Program-made: the position numbers and the translations under genes
Notes under the pieces: generated by a model
What the model was told of the DNA's origin: nothing
Databases searched by the model: none
The model's input: only the letters and a program-made list of their open reading frames with translations
Assembly (NCBI GenBank): GCA_944320105.1
Contig: CALUGA010000011.1
Coordinates: 1 to 61,312 of the forward strand
DNA from: an uncultured Prevotella sp.
GTDB lineage: Bacteria; Bacteroidota; Bacteroidia; Bacteroidales; Bacteroidaceae
Reading direction: 5' to 3'
Length of the DNA: 61,312 nt
Shown: piece after piece, positions 1-9,600 of the stretch
How the letters are laid out: every line of letters starts with the position of its first letter
How positions within the stretch are numbered: position 1 is the first letter of the stretch

Positions 1-72
1 CGCTTGTAGCTCAGTTGGTAGAGCACCTGACTCTTAATCAGGGTGTCCAGGGTTCGACCCCCTGCAGGCGTA
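1..72 (+). tRNA. tRNA-Lys (CTT anticodon), 5' base missing
   Basis: Cloverleaf is clear: D arm with GTTGGTAGAGC, anticodon stem CTGA/TCAG-type around the loop with anticodon CTT, T arm CAGGG-TTCGACC-CCCTG at about 48-64, and the 3' acceptor strand CAGGCGT at 65-71 with discriminator A72. The acceptor pairs with (A)CGCTTG, so the first base of the tRNA lies just outside the window. The CCA end is not encoded. The CTT anticodon reads AAG lysine codons. Confidence 0.95.
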
Positions 73-77
73 CAGAA

Positions 78-118
78 AGCAAGGAAAGCAACTGCATAGC
101 GGTTGCTTTCCTGCTTTT
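78..118 (+). terminator. Intrinsic terminator after tRNA-Lys
   Basis: A 10-bp perfect stem, GGAAAGCAAC at 83-92 with GTTGCTTTCC at 102-111, extended by GC pairs and followed by a short T stretch (CTTTT). It sits directly behind the tRNA and in front of the lon promoter. Confidence 0.8.
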
Positions 119-174
119 ATATATGTTTATGACATTTTCCGCATTGCCTACTTTCACAATTCAATTTTAATGCG

Positions 175-182
175 TAACTTTG
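175..182 (+). promoter_or_regulatory. lon promoter, -7 element
   Basis: TAACTTTG matches the Bacteroidota -7 consensus TAnnTTTG. It lies 28 bases before the lon ATG, and the leader between them is A-rich, as is usual for translation starts in this phylum. Confidence 0.75.
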
Positions 183-210
183 CAACCCGAAAAAAAACAT
201 AACTATTCAG

Positions 211-2661
211 ATGGACAACAAACAAAACAAGTCTTTCTCGATGATAGCCGACATTGAGGGCGATTACAGCGAGCTTTCCAAATCGTCTGACATGCCAACG
301 TCGCTGCCAATACTCGCGGTAAGGAACCTTGTGCTCTTTCCCGGAGTGGTTTCGCCGATACTCATTGGCCGCGAGTCGAGCATGAGCCTTGTGAAAAGAG
401 CCGAAAAAACCAGCATAACCATTGGCATAGTGTGCCAACGCGACCCCGAGACCGACGAGCCGGGGCGCAACGACCTATACGAATACGGCGTCTACGCCCG
501 CGTTGTGAAGATACTAACCCTGCCCAACGGCAACATCACAGCAATAGTGCAGGGCTTCGGTAGGCTTCGCCTGACCGAGATAACCCGCAAGAAACCGTAT
601 CTCTATGGCAAGGTGGAGCAGGCTCCCGAAATGGTGCCGGCAAGCGACGAGAGCGAGTTCGTGGCCGCAATGGAAGACTTGCGCCAGATGACCAATGAAT
701 ACATCAAGCTGAACGATGACATACCAGAAGAAGCCACGTTCGCAATAAAGAACGTGAGCAACAACGTCATGGCCCTCAACTTCATCTGCTCCAACATGGC
801 CTTCACCATAAAGGAGAAGATGGACTTGCTGCAGAAGGATTCCATAAAGGAAAGGCTCTTCGGCACGATGCGCATAATAAACAGGGAACTGTCGCTACTG
901 AGCCTCAAGCAGGACATACGCAACAAGACCCGCGACGACATAGACGAACAGCAACGTAACTACTTCCTGCAACAGCAAATAAAGAACCTCCAGGCTGAAA
1001 TGAGCAACGGGGAAAGTTCGCCGGAGAAGCAGGAACTGCTGGAAAAGGCCGAAGGCAAGAAGTGGCCACAGGATGTGGCGAAGACATTCAACAAGGAGGT
1101 GGACAAGCTGGACCAGCTGAGCCAGCAAAGCCCCGAATACAACGTGCAGCTCACTTACCTGCAAACGCTCGTATCGCTGCCATGGGGCGAATACACCAAG
1201 GATGACCTCAACCTGAACCGCGCCCAGAAGATGCTCGACAAAGACCACTACGGCATGGAGAAGGTTAAGGAACGGATACTCGAATACATAGCCGTGCTTA
1301 GCCTCAGGGGCGACCTCAAGTCGCCCATACTCTGCCTTTACGGCCCGCCGGGCGTGGGCAAGACGAGCCTTGGCAAAAGCATCGCCGCAGCCATGAACAG
1401 GAAGTATGTGCGCATATCGCTTGGCGGACTGCACGACGAAGCCGAAATCAGAGGCCACCGCCGCACATACATCGGGGCCATGCCCGGCCGCATCATAAAG
1501 AGCATACAAAAGGCTGGCGCGTCGAACCCCGTGTTCGTGCTCGACGAGATAGACAAGGTGACGCAGAACACCGTGAATGGCGACCCGGCCTCGGCACTGC
1601 TCGAAGTGCTCGACCCCGAGCAGAACTCAGCCTTCCACGACAACTATCTCGACGTGGACTACGACCTTTCGAAAGTGCTGTTCATAGCCACGGCCAACGA
1701 CCTCAACACCATCCCACGGCCCCTGCTCGACCGAATGGAGATAATAGAGGTGAGCGGATACATCACCGAAGAGAAGATAGAAATAGCGCGACGCCACCTT
1801 ATCCCCAAGGAAAAGGAGAACACCGGCCTTGACAAGGAAAAGAAATTGGCATTCAACAAGGCAGCCATAGAGAAAATAATAGAGCAATATACACGCGAGA
1901 GCGGCGTGAGGCAGCTTGAGAAGCAGGTAAACAAGGCCCTGCGCAAACTGGCATTCATGAAAGCCAAGGAGCAAGAACTGCCATACCATAAGATTACCCC
2001 CGATGAGATAGAAGGCCTGCTCGGCAAGCCGCCTTTCTACCGTGACATATACCAGGGTAATGACTACGCTGGCGTGGTTACAGGACTCGCATGGACAAGC
2101 GTGGGCGGAGAGATACTTTTCATCGAGACCAGCCTCAGCAAGGGCAAGGGGTCTAAGCTGACGCTTACCGGCAACCTGGGCGACGTTATGAAGGAGTCGG
2201 CCATCCTTGCCCTCGAATACGTGAAGGCACACGCCGACGTGCTTAACATCGACTACCGTATCTTCGACCATTGGAACATCCACATCCATGTACCGGAAGG
2301 AGCCACGCCCAAAGATGGACCGTCGGCCGGCATAACCATCGCCACGTCAATAGCCTCGGCGCTGACACAGCGTAAAGTCCGCAAGAACACAGCCATGACC
2401 GGTGAGATAACTCTCCGCGGAAAGGTGCTGCCCGTAGGTGGCATAAAGGAAAAGATACTCGCCGCAAAGCGCGCAGGCATCACCGACATAGTGATGTGCA
2501 AGGACAACAAGAAGGACATAGACGAGATTCCCGACATTTACCTCAACGGCGTTAGCTTCCATTACGTGGAGAACGTGCAGGATGTATGGGACTTCGCCCT
2601 GACAGATGAATTGGTTGACAATCCCTTGAAGTTTGAAATAGAAGAAGAGAAGAAAGAATGA
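211..2661 (+). CDS. lon: ATP-dependent Lon protease
   Basis: Cytoplasmic ATP-dependent serine protease that degrades misfolded and short-lived regulatory proteins. The 816-residue protein has the family order: N-terminal LON substrate-binding domain (roughly 30-235), coiled-coil region, AAA+ module with Walker A GPPGVGKT at about 378 and Walker B VLDEIDK, and a C-terminal Ser-Lys protease domain. The catalytic Ser is in PKDGPSAG near residue 705, and the catalytic Lys is probably in [11 protein letters not shown] about 43 residues later. The ATG at 211 follows a TAnnTTTG promoter at a normal distance. Its stop overlaps the tgt start by four bases (ATGA), so the two are probably translationally coupled. 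Confidence 0.97.
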   Translation: MDNKQNKSFSMIADIEGDYSELSKSSDMPTSLPILAVRNLVLFPGVVSPILIGRESSMSLVKRAEKTSITIGIVCQRDPETDEPGRNDLYEYGVYARVVKILTLPNGNITAIVQGFGRLRLTEITRKKPYLYGKVEQAPEMVPASDESEFVAAMEDLRQMTNEYIKLNDDIPEEATFAIKNVSNNVMALNFICSNMAFTIKEKMDLLQKDSIKERLFGTMRIINRELSLLSLKQDIRNKTRDDIDEQQRNYFLQQQIKNLQAEMSNGESSPEKQELLEKAEGKKWPQDVAKTFNKEVDKLDQLSQQSPEYNVQLTYLQTLVSLPWGEYTKDDLNLNRAQKMLDKDHYGMEKVKERILEYIAVLSLRGDLKSPILCLYGPPGVGKTSLGKSIAAAMNRKYVRISLGGLHDEAEIRGHRRTYIGAMPGRIIKSIQKAGASNPVFVLDEIDKVTQNTVNGDPASALLEVLDPEQNSAFHDNYLDVDYDLSKVLFIATANDLNTIPRPLLDRMEIIEVSGYITEEKIEIARRHLIPKEKENTGLDKEKKLAFNKAAIEKIIEQYTRESGVRQLEKQVNKALRKLAFMKAKEQELPYHKITPDEIEGLLGKPPFYRDIYQGNDYAGVVTGLAWTSVGGEILFIETSLSKGKGSKLTLTGNLGDVMKESAILALEYVKAHADVLNIDYRIFDHWNIHIHVPEGATPKDGPSAGITIATSIASALTQRKVRKNTAMTGEITLRGKVLPVGGIKEKILAAKRAGITDIVMCKDNKKDIDEIPDIYLNGVSFHYVENVQDVWDFALTDELVDNPLKFEIEEEKKE

Positions 2662-3785
2662 CGTTCGAACTCACACACACTGACCCACATTCGGATGCAC
2701 GGGCCGGGGTGATAAGTACCGCCCACGGGCAAATAGCCACGCCCATATTCATGCCCGTCGGAACGTGCGGAAGCGTCAAGGGGGTGCATTTCTCTGAACT
2801 CAAGGAGCAGGTAAACGCCCAAATCATCTTGGGCAACACATACCACCTGTACCTGCGCCCGGGTCTCGACACACTGCGGGCTGCGGGGGGATTGCACAAG
2901 TTCGGGGGGTGGACCCGCCCCATACTTACAGATTCGGGGGGCTTCCAGGTGTTCTCGCTCACAGGCATAAGGAAACTGAAAGAGGAAGGGTGCGAGTTCA
3001 GGTCGCACATCGATGGGTCTAAGCACATATTCACGCCAGAGAACGTCATAGACACCGAGCGCATCATCGGGGCCGACATCATGATGGCTTTCGATGAATG
3101 CCCGCCGGGCCAAAGCGACTACTCATACGCCAAGAAAAGCCTTGCCATGACCCAGCGGTGGCTTGACCGATGCATCAAGAGGTTCAACGAGACGAGCCCA
3201 CTGTATGGCTATGAGCAAACCCTTTTCCCCATAGTGCAGGGCTGCACCTACAAGGACTTGCGTTCCGATGCAGCAAAGTTTGTGGCCGACAAGGGTGCCG
3301 ACGGCAACGCAATCGGTGGTCTTGCCGTGGGTGAGCCTACTGAAGTGATGTATGAAATGATAGAAGTGGTGAACGCAATCCTGCCTAAGGACAAGCCGCG
3401 ATACCTCATGGGAGTTGGCACTCCGCAGAACATCCTTGAGGCAATAGAACGCGGCGTGGATATGTTCGACTGCGTTATGCCAACGCGCAACGGCCGCAAC
3501 GCTATGCTCTTTACCTACAATGGCACAATGAACATGAGGAACAAGAAGTGGGAGAAAGACTTCTCGCCCATCGATCCCGATGGCTGTGATGTGGACAAAG
3601 CCTACACAAAGGCTTACCTTCACCACCTCTTCAAGGCTGGCGAACTGCTTGCCATGCAGATAGCCAGCATCCACAACCTTGCCTTTTACCTGCGCCTTGT
3701 AGGCGACGCCCGCCGCCATATCATCGCAGGCGACTACGTGGCGTGGAAGAAGGGCGTAGTCGGCAACCTCGGGCAAAGGATATAA
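2658..3785 (+). CDS. tgt: tRNA-guanine transglycosylase (queuine tRNA-ribosyltransferase)
   Basis: Exchanges guanine 34 for a queuosine precursor in tRNAs with GUN anticodons. Recognisable motifs in the 375-residue TIM-barrel protein: the substrate-binding LTDSGGFQVFSL, GGLAVGEP, and FDCVMPTRNGR, which carries the catalytic Asp. The C-terminal region SIHNLAFYLRLV is also typical. The usual CxCxxC zinc ligands just before the YTKAYLHHLF stretch are not visible: only one Cys (GCDVDK) is there. Overlaps lon by four bases and is followed 25 bases later by an LptF/G permease gene. Confidence 0.95.
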   Translation: MTFELTHTDPHSDARAGVISTAHGQIATPIFMPVGTCGSVKGVHFSELKEQVNAQIILGNTYHLYLRPGLDTLRAAGGLHKFGGWTRPILTDSGGFQVFSLTGIRKLKEEGCEFRSHIDGSKHIFTPENVIDTERIIGADIMMAFDECPPGQSDYSYAKKSLAMTQRWLDRCIKRFNETSPLYGYEQTLFPIVQGCTYKDLRSDAAKFVADKGADGNAIGGLAVGEPTEVMYEMIEVVNAILPKDKPRYLMGVGTPQNILEAIERGVDMFDCVMPTRNGRNAMLFTYNGTMNMRNKKWEKDFSPIDPDGCDVDKAYTKAYLHHLFKAGELLAMQIASIHNLAFYLRLVGDARRHIIAGDYVAWKKGVVGNLGQRI

Positions 3786-3810
3786 ACCAACGCAAGACAA
3801 CCGGCTGAAC

Positions 3811-5031
3811 ATGAAATACAGCGTCATAAGGAAACGGCACAGAGCCTTGAAACGACTACGATCGCTAAGGCGTCGCACGGCATGGGCATCACGCTTCATG
3901 TCGGCCACTGCCGCAGTCCTGGGCAAGGCAAACCCTCTCAGGTACATCAAGAAGATAGATGGGTATATCATAAAAAAGTTCATCGGCACATACATATATT
4001 CCATTGCGCTGATAATATCCATATCCATCGTCTTTGACATCAACGAAAACCTGGCTAAGTTCAGCACCAACAATGCACCACTTAGGGCAATAGTGTTTGA
4101 CTATTACGCCAATTTCGTGCCTTATTTCGCCAACCTGTTCAGCCCGCTGTTTGTCTTCATTGCCGTGATTTTCTTCACGTCAAAGCTGGCAGGAAACTCT
4201 GAAATAATAGCCATGATGGCCTGTGGCATGAGCTTCAAGAGACTGCTCAGGCCCTACATGATATCTGCTGCGCTCATCTCCGTGCTCAACTTCTACCTCG
4301 GCTCCTACGTCATTCCCAAAGGAACAGTCATCCGCCATAACTTTGAGTCGCTGTACAAGAACAACAAGAAGAACACTTCGGCTAGCAACGTACAGCTGCA
4401 AGTTGCCCCCGGCGTCATAGCCTACATAGCCCAGTATGACAACATACACAAAACTGGCTACGGCTTCTCGCTTGACAAGTTTGAGAACAAGAAGCTCGTA
4501 AGCCACATGACTGCCAACATAATACAGTACGACACGATTTCCGACAGCCGCTATCACTGGAAGGCAATAAACTACAAGATACGCACTCTCAAGGGAATGC
4601 GGGAGCACATAAAGACCGGCATGGAGACCGACACTACCATCATGATGGAACCTATGGACTTGGTGTTCAGCAAAGGGCAGCAGGAAACTTTCACCAGCCC
4701 GGAACTGAAGCGATACATATCCAAGCAGAAAAACCGCGGCTCAAGCAACGTGGTACAGTACGAAGTGGAATACCACAAGCGCATAGCCACTTGCTTCGCC
4801 TCGTTCATCCTGACCATCATCGGGGCCAGCTTGAGCGCCCGTAAGCGGAAGGGCGGCATGGGTCTGTACCTCGGCATCGGCCTTGCGCTGAGCTTCTCGT
4901 ACATTCTCCTGCAAACCATAAGCTCCACGTTTGCCATCAACGCTAACACTCCGCCGATGCTGGCTGCGTGGATACCTAACTTACTTTATTTCATAATTGC
5001 ATATTTCTGTTACAAAAAAGCACCAAACTAA
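3811..5031 (+). CDS. LptF/LptG family LPS-export permease
   Basis: Inner-membrane permease of the YjgP/YjgQ family, which with LptB2 extracts lipopolysaccharide from the inner membrane and passes it to LptC. The 406-residue protein has a basic N-terminal extension of about 45 residues, then KKIDGYIIKKFIGTYIYSIALII (first membrane segment about 55-76), two further early segments, a periplasmic domain (about 150-310) and three C-terminal segments (about 322-405). Bacteroidota often carry several paralogues, so LptF versus LptG is not decided here. An internal ATG at 3898 is an alternative start without most of the basic extension. Its TAA shares one base with the start of the helicase gene. Confidence 0.9.
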   Translation: MKYSVIRKRHRALKRLRSLRRRTAWASRFMSATAAVLGKANPLRYIKKIDGYIIKKFIGTYIYSIALIISISIVFDINENLAKFSTNNAPLRAIVFDYYANFVPYFANLFSPLFVFIAVIFFTSKLAGNSEIIAMMACGMSFKRLLRPYMISAALISVLNFYLGSYVIPKGTVIRHNFESLYKNNKKNTSASNVQLQVAPGVIAYIAQYDNIHKTGYGFSLDKFENKKLVSHMTANIIQYDTISDSRYHWKAINYKIRTLKGMREHIKTGMETDTTIMMEPMDLVFSKGQQETFTSPELKRYISKQKNRGSSNVVQYEVEYHKRIATCFASFILTIIGASLSARKRKGGMGLYLGIGLALSFSYILLQTISSTFAINANTPPMLAAWIPNLLYFIIAYFCYKKAPN

Positions 5032-6356
5032 TGAGATTTGAAGAGACATACCTGAACGATAACATCCTTGATGCGCTTTACGATATGCATTTCGATGAGT
5101 GTACGCCGATTCAAGAAAAGTGCATACCTGAAATTCTTAACAAACACGACATAATAGGAGTTGCGCAGACAGGAACAGGCAAGACCGCCGCCTACCTGCT
5201 GCCGATACTAAGCATGCTCGACGATGGAGGCTACCCGCAGAACTCCATCAACTGTATAGTAATGTCGCCAACACGCGAACTTGCCCAGCAGATAGACCAG
5301 GCAATGCAGGGCTTTGGCTACTATCTCGATGGAGTAAGCAGCGTTGCCGTATATGGCGGAAACGACGGCAACCGCTATGACCAGGAAATGAAGAGCCTGA
5401 AACTTGGCGCCGACGTCGTGATAGCCACGCCCGGACGACTGCTCAGCCACATACGAATGGGCAACGTTGACCTGAGCAAGGTGAGCTTCTTCGTACTCGA
5501 CGAAGCTGACAGAATGCTTGACATGGGATTCAGCGACGACATAATGCAGATAGCCAAAGGTCTGCCCGACAACGTGCAGACAATAATGTTCTCGGCCACT
5601 ATGCCCGACAAGATACAGCAACTCGCCCGCACACTGCTTAAAGATCCTGTGGAAGTGAAGATTGCCGTAAGCAAACCTGCCGAAAAAATAAAGCAGTCTG
5701 CCTACGTATGCCACGAGGCACAGAAGATTGGCATCATAAAATATCTCTTTAGCACCGACCAGCTCAAGCGTGTAATCATATTCTCCGGAAAGAAGGAAAA
5801 AGTGAAAGACATCGCCCGCGAACTGAAAAGGCTCAACATAAACTGCTGCCAGATGCACAGCGACCTTACGCAGCAAGAACGCGATGAGGTGATGTACGAG
5901 TTTAAGTCGGGTCAGAAAGACGTGCTCGTGGCCACTGACATCGTGGCACGCGGAATCGACATCGACGATATTCTAATGGTCATCAACTACGATGTTCCGC
6001 ACGATGCAGAAGACTATGTACACCGCATCGGGCGCACTGCGCGCGCCGACCGCGATGGAGTGGCAATCACATTTGTCTGCGAAAACGACATGTACGCATT
6101 CGGCCAGATTGAGAAATTTCTCGAAAAAGAGATAAAGAAGAACCCGCTGCCGGAGAATCTCGGCAAAGGTCCAGAATACGTAACAGACCGCAAAAGCAAC
6201 CCACGTGGCAGGGGGAACGGACACGGACGGAAGAGCGGCAGGCACGGACACGGCAACGCCGCAAAGGCAAGCGCCAACGAGAAGCAAGGAGACAAGCGCA
6301 GAAGACCAAGGAGACGCGGACGCAGGAAGCCAGGCAAGGACTCAGAAGGGAAGTAA
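5031..6356 (+). CDS. DEAD-box ATP-dependent RNA helicase (RhlE-like)
   Basis: RNA helicase likely acting in ribosome assembly or RNA turnover. Visible motifs in order: Q motif TPIQEKCIPEIL, Walker A AQTGTGKTA, PTRELAQQ, TPGRLL, DEAD box VLDEADRMLDMGF, SATMP, and HRIGRTAR. After about residue 370 comes a basic tail rich in Arg, Gly and Lys, as in RhlE-type enzymes. Length 441. The start codon overlaps the stop of the LptF/G gene (TAATGA), which places it in the same transcript as lon, tgt and the permease. Confidence 0.94.
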   Translation: MRFEETYLNDNILDALYDMHFDECTPIQEKCIPEILNKHDIIGVAQTGTGKTAAYLLPILSMLDDGGYPQNSINCIVMSPTRELAQQIDQAMQGFGYYLDGVSSVAVYGGNDGNRYDQEMKSLKLGADVVIATPGRLLSHIRMGNVDLSKVSFFVLDEADRMLDMGFSDDIMQIAKGLPDNVQTIMFSATMPDKIQQLARTLLKDPVEVKIAVSKPAEKIKQSAYVCHEAQKIGIIKYLFSTDQLKRVIIFSGKKEKVKDIARELKRLNINCCQMHSDLTQQERDEVMYEFKSGQKDVLVATDIVARGIDIDDILMVINYDVPHDAEDYVHRIGRTARADRDGVAITFVCENDMYAFGQIEKFLEKEIKKNPLPENLGKGPEYVTDRKSNPRGRGNGHGRKSGRHGHGNAAKASANEKQGDKRRRPRRRGRRKPGKDSEGK

Positions 6357-6460
6357 ACCAAGCCACAACCGTGTACGACTTACAATCTTGAATAACCGCG
6401 CCGAATGGGCTAAACACGGCTTGCAGTATGCAATTCGGTGCTTTTGATCAACACAAAACA

Positions 6461-6512
6461 AATGAAAGCAGGTGACAAGGATGCCAAACCCTTGTCACCT
6501 GCTCTTTCATTT
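6461..6512. terminator. Bidirectional terminator between helicase and TRIC genes
   Basis: A 13-bp perfect stem GCAGGTGACAAGG (6468-6480) with CCTTGTCACCTGC (6490-6502), flanked by A-rich and T-rich arms (AATGAAA / TTTCATT) on both sides. The two flanking genes converge here, so it can end transcripts from either side. It overlaps the last codons of the - strand gene. Confidence 0.85.
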
Positions 6513-7142
6513 GGAATCTTCATCTTTCAATACCGGAAGCGACACATGATACCTTACGGCAAGGAAACGGATGGCGCACGTCACCAAGAAACTGGTTGAC
6601 GCCGTAATCTGTATGGCCACCTCAAGCTCTGACAGCCCCCAATAGACAATGCCTCCTGCAATGCTTGCCAAAGCGTAAATCTCCTTACGCAGAATCACTG
6701 GCTCATTGTTGAGGAGCACATCACGTATCACTCCACCGGCAGCACCCGTAATGCACCCCATTATTATGGCCACCCAGAACGGCTGCCCATAGTCAAGGCT
6801 CTTCTGGATTCCGGCTATTGTAAACAGAGCCAACCCCAAAGTGTCAAAGACAAACCAAGCATTCTGCAATCTTTCCATATATTTGGAGAATGCTATCACC
6901 ATGCATAAGGCAATGGCAGTACATATCATATAAATAGGATTTGTCATCCAAAACGGCGTCGCCCCGAGCATTACGTCGCGTATGGTTCCGCCCCCTATGG
7001 CCACGGCAATTCCGCAGACATATCCGCCAAACCAGTCAAAATGCTTCGCGGCAGCGTGCCTTATGCCCGATATTGCAAAAGCAAACGTACCCAGAAACTC
7101 TATGAGCTGCTGAGCCGTAGCAATTGTTATGTCGTCGTTCAT
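6507..7142 (-). CDS. TRIC/UPF0126 family membrane channel protein
   Basis: Integral membrane protein of 211 residues with about seven hydrophobic segments and two inverted copies of the family motif, GGGTIRDVMLG near residue 49 and AGGVIRDVLLN near 135. Prokaryotic members of this family (YicG, glycine-rich TRIC repeats) resemble trimeric intracellular cation channels; the physiological role in bacteria is not settled. The start overlaps the end of the 2-hydroxyacid dehydrogenase gene by four bases, so it is the last gene of a three-gene - strand operon. Confidence 0.9.
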   Translation of the reverse strand: MNDDITIATAQQLIEFLGTFAFAISGIRHAAAKHFDWFGGYVCGIAVAIGGGTIRDVMLGATPFWMTNPIYMICTAIALCMVIAFSKYMERLQNAWFVFDTLGLALFTIAGIQKSLDYGQPFWVAIIMGCITGAAGGVIRDVLLNNEPVILRKEIYALASIAGGIVYWGLSELEVAIQITASTSFLVTCAIRFLAVRYHVSLPVLKDEDSK

Positions 7143-8095
7143 CCGTTCACCACATTGGTAGGAGCACCAGCCATGAATGCCTTCAAGTTCTCAACAGCAA
7201 TGTCCATCAGCCTGCCCCGCGCCTCATACGTAGCCCAAGCGATGTGAGGGGTAATGAAAGCGTTGGGCGCAGCGAGCAAAGGATTATCCTCGGCAGGCGG
7301 TTCCTGGCACATTACGTCAGCCCCGTAGCCACCCAATTGCCCGCTCTTGAGAGCCGCAGCCACATCAGCCTCATTGACAAGAGGCCCTCGCCCGGTGTTG
7401 ATGAGTATAGCCCCGCGCTTCATCCGCTTTAATGTCGCAGCGTTGATCATCCCGCGAGTGCTGTCAGTAAGCGGGCAATGCAGGGTCAGTATGTCGCTCA
7501 CGCCAAGCAGCCCTTGCAGCGTCGTCTTCTGGATTCCATCCGGCAATGATGCCGAATGCTTGCTCGTGGAGGCAAAGACATCCATTCCAAACTCCCGGGC
7601 AATGCAGGCTACCTTCATGCCTATATGCCCCAAGCCCACGATGCCTATCGTTTTTCCGGAGAGTTCGGGTAGCGTTGTGTCCCAGTAGCAGAAATCCTCA
7701 TTGCGGCTCCACAGCCCCTCACGGCTCTGCCTGGCGTAATGCCCCACCCTGTTGGTTATGTTCAAGATATGGGCAAAAACCATCTGAGCCACGCTATCGG
7801 TGCTATACGCAGGGATGTTTGTTACGCAAATGCCCCGTTCACTGGCTGCGGCAATGTCCACAACGTTATATCCCGTGGCCAGGACACCAATGTATTTCAA
7901 CTGCGGCAGGCACGACATTATGCCTGCATCTATCACTACTTTATTGGTGAGAAGGGCATCGGCATCCTTGCATCTGCCCATCAATTCATCTCCAGCAGTG
8001 CGTGGGAACACCTCAACATCGCCCAAAGCCTGCAATGCCGACCACGACAAATCGCCGGGATTGACCGTGTATCCATCCAAAACAACAATCTTCAT
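7139..8095 (-). CDS. D-2-hydroxyacid dehydrogenase (glycerate dehydrogenase-like)
   Basis: NAD(P)-dependent reduction of a 2-oxoacid or oxidation of a D-2-hydroxyacid; hydroxypyruvate/glycerate is the likeliest substrate pair but this is not proven. The 318-residue protein has the Rossmann motif GIVGLGHIG near residue 150 and the catalytic triad of the family: Arg in NTGRGPLVNE, Glu in CQEPPAEDNP, and His in ITPHIAWAT. It is 17 bases downstream of rarA and overlaps the TRIC gene by four bases. Confidence 0.92.
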   Translation of the reverse strand: MKIVVLDGYTVNPGDLSWSALQALGDVEVFPRTAGDELMGRCKDADALLTNKVVIDAGIMSCLPQLKYIGVLATGYNVVDIAAASERGICVTNIPAYSTDSVAQMVFAHILNITNRVGHYARQSREGLWSRNEDFCYWDTTLPELSGKTIGIVGLGHIGMKVACIAREFGMDVFASTSKHSASLPDGIQKTTLQGLLGVSDILTLHCPLTDSTRGMINAATLKRMKRGAILINTGRGPLVNEADVAAALKSGQLGGYGADVMCQEPPAEDNPLLAAPNAFITPHIAWATYEARGRLMDIAVENLKAFMAGAPTNVVNG

Positions 8096-8112
8096 ATTAT
8101 CCGTTTATGTTT

Positions 8113-9390
8113 TTAATCTTTAAACTTATCCCCCCAACAATCTACCATCCGCTGACACAGCTTGTCCTCATGCGGGTTGTGCTGCCCATGCCACAGCCGT
8201 TCATCGGCAAGGGCATCTGGCAAATACTGCTGCGGTATGAAGTGGCCGGGGTAATCATGCGGGTATTTATATCCATCGTGATAGCCAAGGTCTTTCATCA
8301 GCTTGGTTGGCGCATTGCGCAGATGCAGCGGCACCGGCTGGTTGCCGGTACGCCTGACAAGCTCCAAGGCTGCATCGATGCCAAGATAAGCAGAATTGCT
8401 CTTGGCACTTGTGGCCAGATAGACAGTAGCTTCAGCCAGTGGTATGCGCCCCTCGGGCCAGCCAATCTTGGTAACAGCATCAAAGGCAGCATTGGCCAAG
8501 AGCAAGGCATTGGGATTGGCAAGGCCAATGTCTTCTGCAGCACTAATGACAAGCCTGCGGGCAATGAACTTAGGATCCTCACCGCCCTCAATCATGCGTG
8601 CAAGCCAATAAAGCGCAGCATCAGGGTCGCTTCCGCGAATGCTCTTGATGAAAGCTGATATTATGTCATAGTGCATCTCCCCATCCTTGTCGTATGCCAA
8701 CGGGTTTTGCTGAAGGCGGCTCACCACAAGCTCGTCGGTGATTACCACAGGTTCCCCTGCCGGCGACGCTTCGACAACAAGCTCCAATATATTGAGGAGC
8801 TTGCGCGCATCTCCGCCGCCATAACGCAACATAGCCCCCGTCTCTTTCAGTTCTATGCTGCGCTTGCACAGCTCAACGTCCTTCGTGATGGCCCTGTTCA
8901 ACAACTCAAGCATATCGTCAGGCTCAAGAGGCTTGAGCACATAAAGCTGGCAACGCGAGAGCAACGGGCGAATAACCTCAAACGAGGGATTCTCCGTAGT
9001 GGCACCAATAAGCGTTATCACCCCTTTCTCTACAGCGCCAAGCAACGAATCCTGCTGCGACTTGCTAAAGCGATGGATTTCATCGATGAACAATATAGGC
9101 GAAGCCTCGTTGAAAAAACGCCCCCTGCCTGCCTTATCGATAACCTCGCGCACGTCCTTGACGCCACTCGTCACTGCGCTCAAGGTATAGAACGGGGTGG
9201 CGAGCTTGTTGGCGATGATTTGCGCCAGCGTCGTCTTCCCCACTCCTGGCGGGCCCCACAATATGAACGAAGGCACCCGCCCGGCATCTATCATCTTGCG
9301 CAACACGGCACCCTCACCAACAAGGTGCTTCTGCCCTATGTACTCATCGAGGGTGCGCGGTCTGAGTCTTTCTGCTAATGGTTGTGACAT
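8113..9390 (-). CDS. rarA: Replication-associated recombination protein A (AAA+ ATPase)
   Basis: RarA/MgsA clamp-loader-like ATPase that acts at stalled replication forks, in contact with SSB. The 425 residues show Walker [10 protein letters not shown] near 47, Walker B ILFIDEIHRF, sensor-1 LIGATTENPSFEV, the arginine-finger region LLSRCQLY, and the family's C-terminal tetramerisation domain (GGEDPKFIARRLVISAAEDIGLANP). It is first in a - strand operon. The -7 element at 9402-9409 lies only about 12 bases before the ATG, so the 5' leader should be very short. Confidence 0.96.
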   Translation of the reverse strand: MSQPLAERLRPRTLDEYIGQKHLVGEGAVLRKMIDAGRVPSFILWGPPGVGKTTLAQIIANKLATPFYTLSAVTSGVKDVREVIDKAGRGRFFNEASPILFIDEIHRFSKSQQDSLLGAVEKGVITLIGATTENPSFEVIRPLLSRCQLYVLKPLEPDDMLELLNRAITKDVELCKRSIELKETGAMLRYGGGDARKLLNILELVVEASPAGEPVVITDELVVSRLQQNPLAYDKDGEMHYDIISAFIKSIRGSDPDAALYWLARMIEGGEDPKFIARRLVISAAEDIGLANPNALLLANAAFDAVTKIGWPEGRIPLAEATVYLATSAKSNSAYLGIDAALELVRRTGNQPVPLHLRNAPTKLMKDLGYHDGYKYPHDYPGHFIPQQYLPDALADERLWHGQHNPHEDKLCQRMVDCWGDKFKD

Positions 9391-9401
9391 ATATCAGTCC
9401 A

Positions 9402-9409
9402 CAAAGATA
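9402..9409 (-). promoter_or_regulatory. rarA promoter, -7 element
   Basis: TATCTTTG on the - strand matches TAnnTTTG. With the usual spacing the transcript would begin only a few bases before the rarA ATG at 9390. No clear -33 TTTG is seen. Confidence 0.65.
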
Positions 9410-9478
9410 CTAATTAATATTCAACTGTGTGCGACAATCAATGTAAAAAAACAGCTACATAAACTTACATTGCATTAA

Positions 9479-9524
9479 CACAGTGAGCCACAAGCGCCAT
9501 ATCAGGCGACCGTGGCTCACTGTG
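9479..9524. terminator. Long inverted repeat, probable terminator of the 2-oxoacid oxidoreductase operon
   Basis: A 13-bp perfect stem, CACAGTGAGCCAC (9479-9491) with GTGGCTCACTGTG (9512-9524), and a smaller GCGCC/GGCG pairing inside the loop. It lies 77 bases past the end of the gamma subunit gene and about 70 bases before the rarA promoter. There is no strong T run on either side, so the terminator call is moderate. Confidence 0.55.
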
Positions 9525-9600
9525 CATTGCCTCAACGCTTATCATGCCTATGGCTATGCTGGCATCATGGCTAGGCGAGTATGCGCCCTGCGGCTTGCCA

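Noticed and set aside
6205-6447. 80-codon open frame over the end of the helicase gene
   Set aside because: It is a second frame of the Arg/Gly-rich tail and carries on into the gap without a promoter or family.
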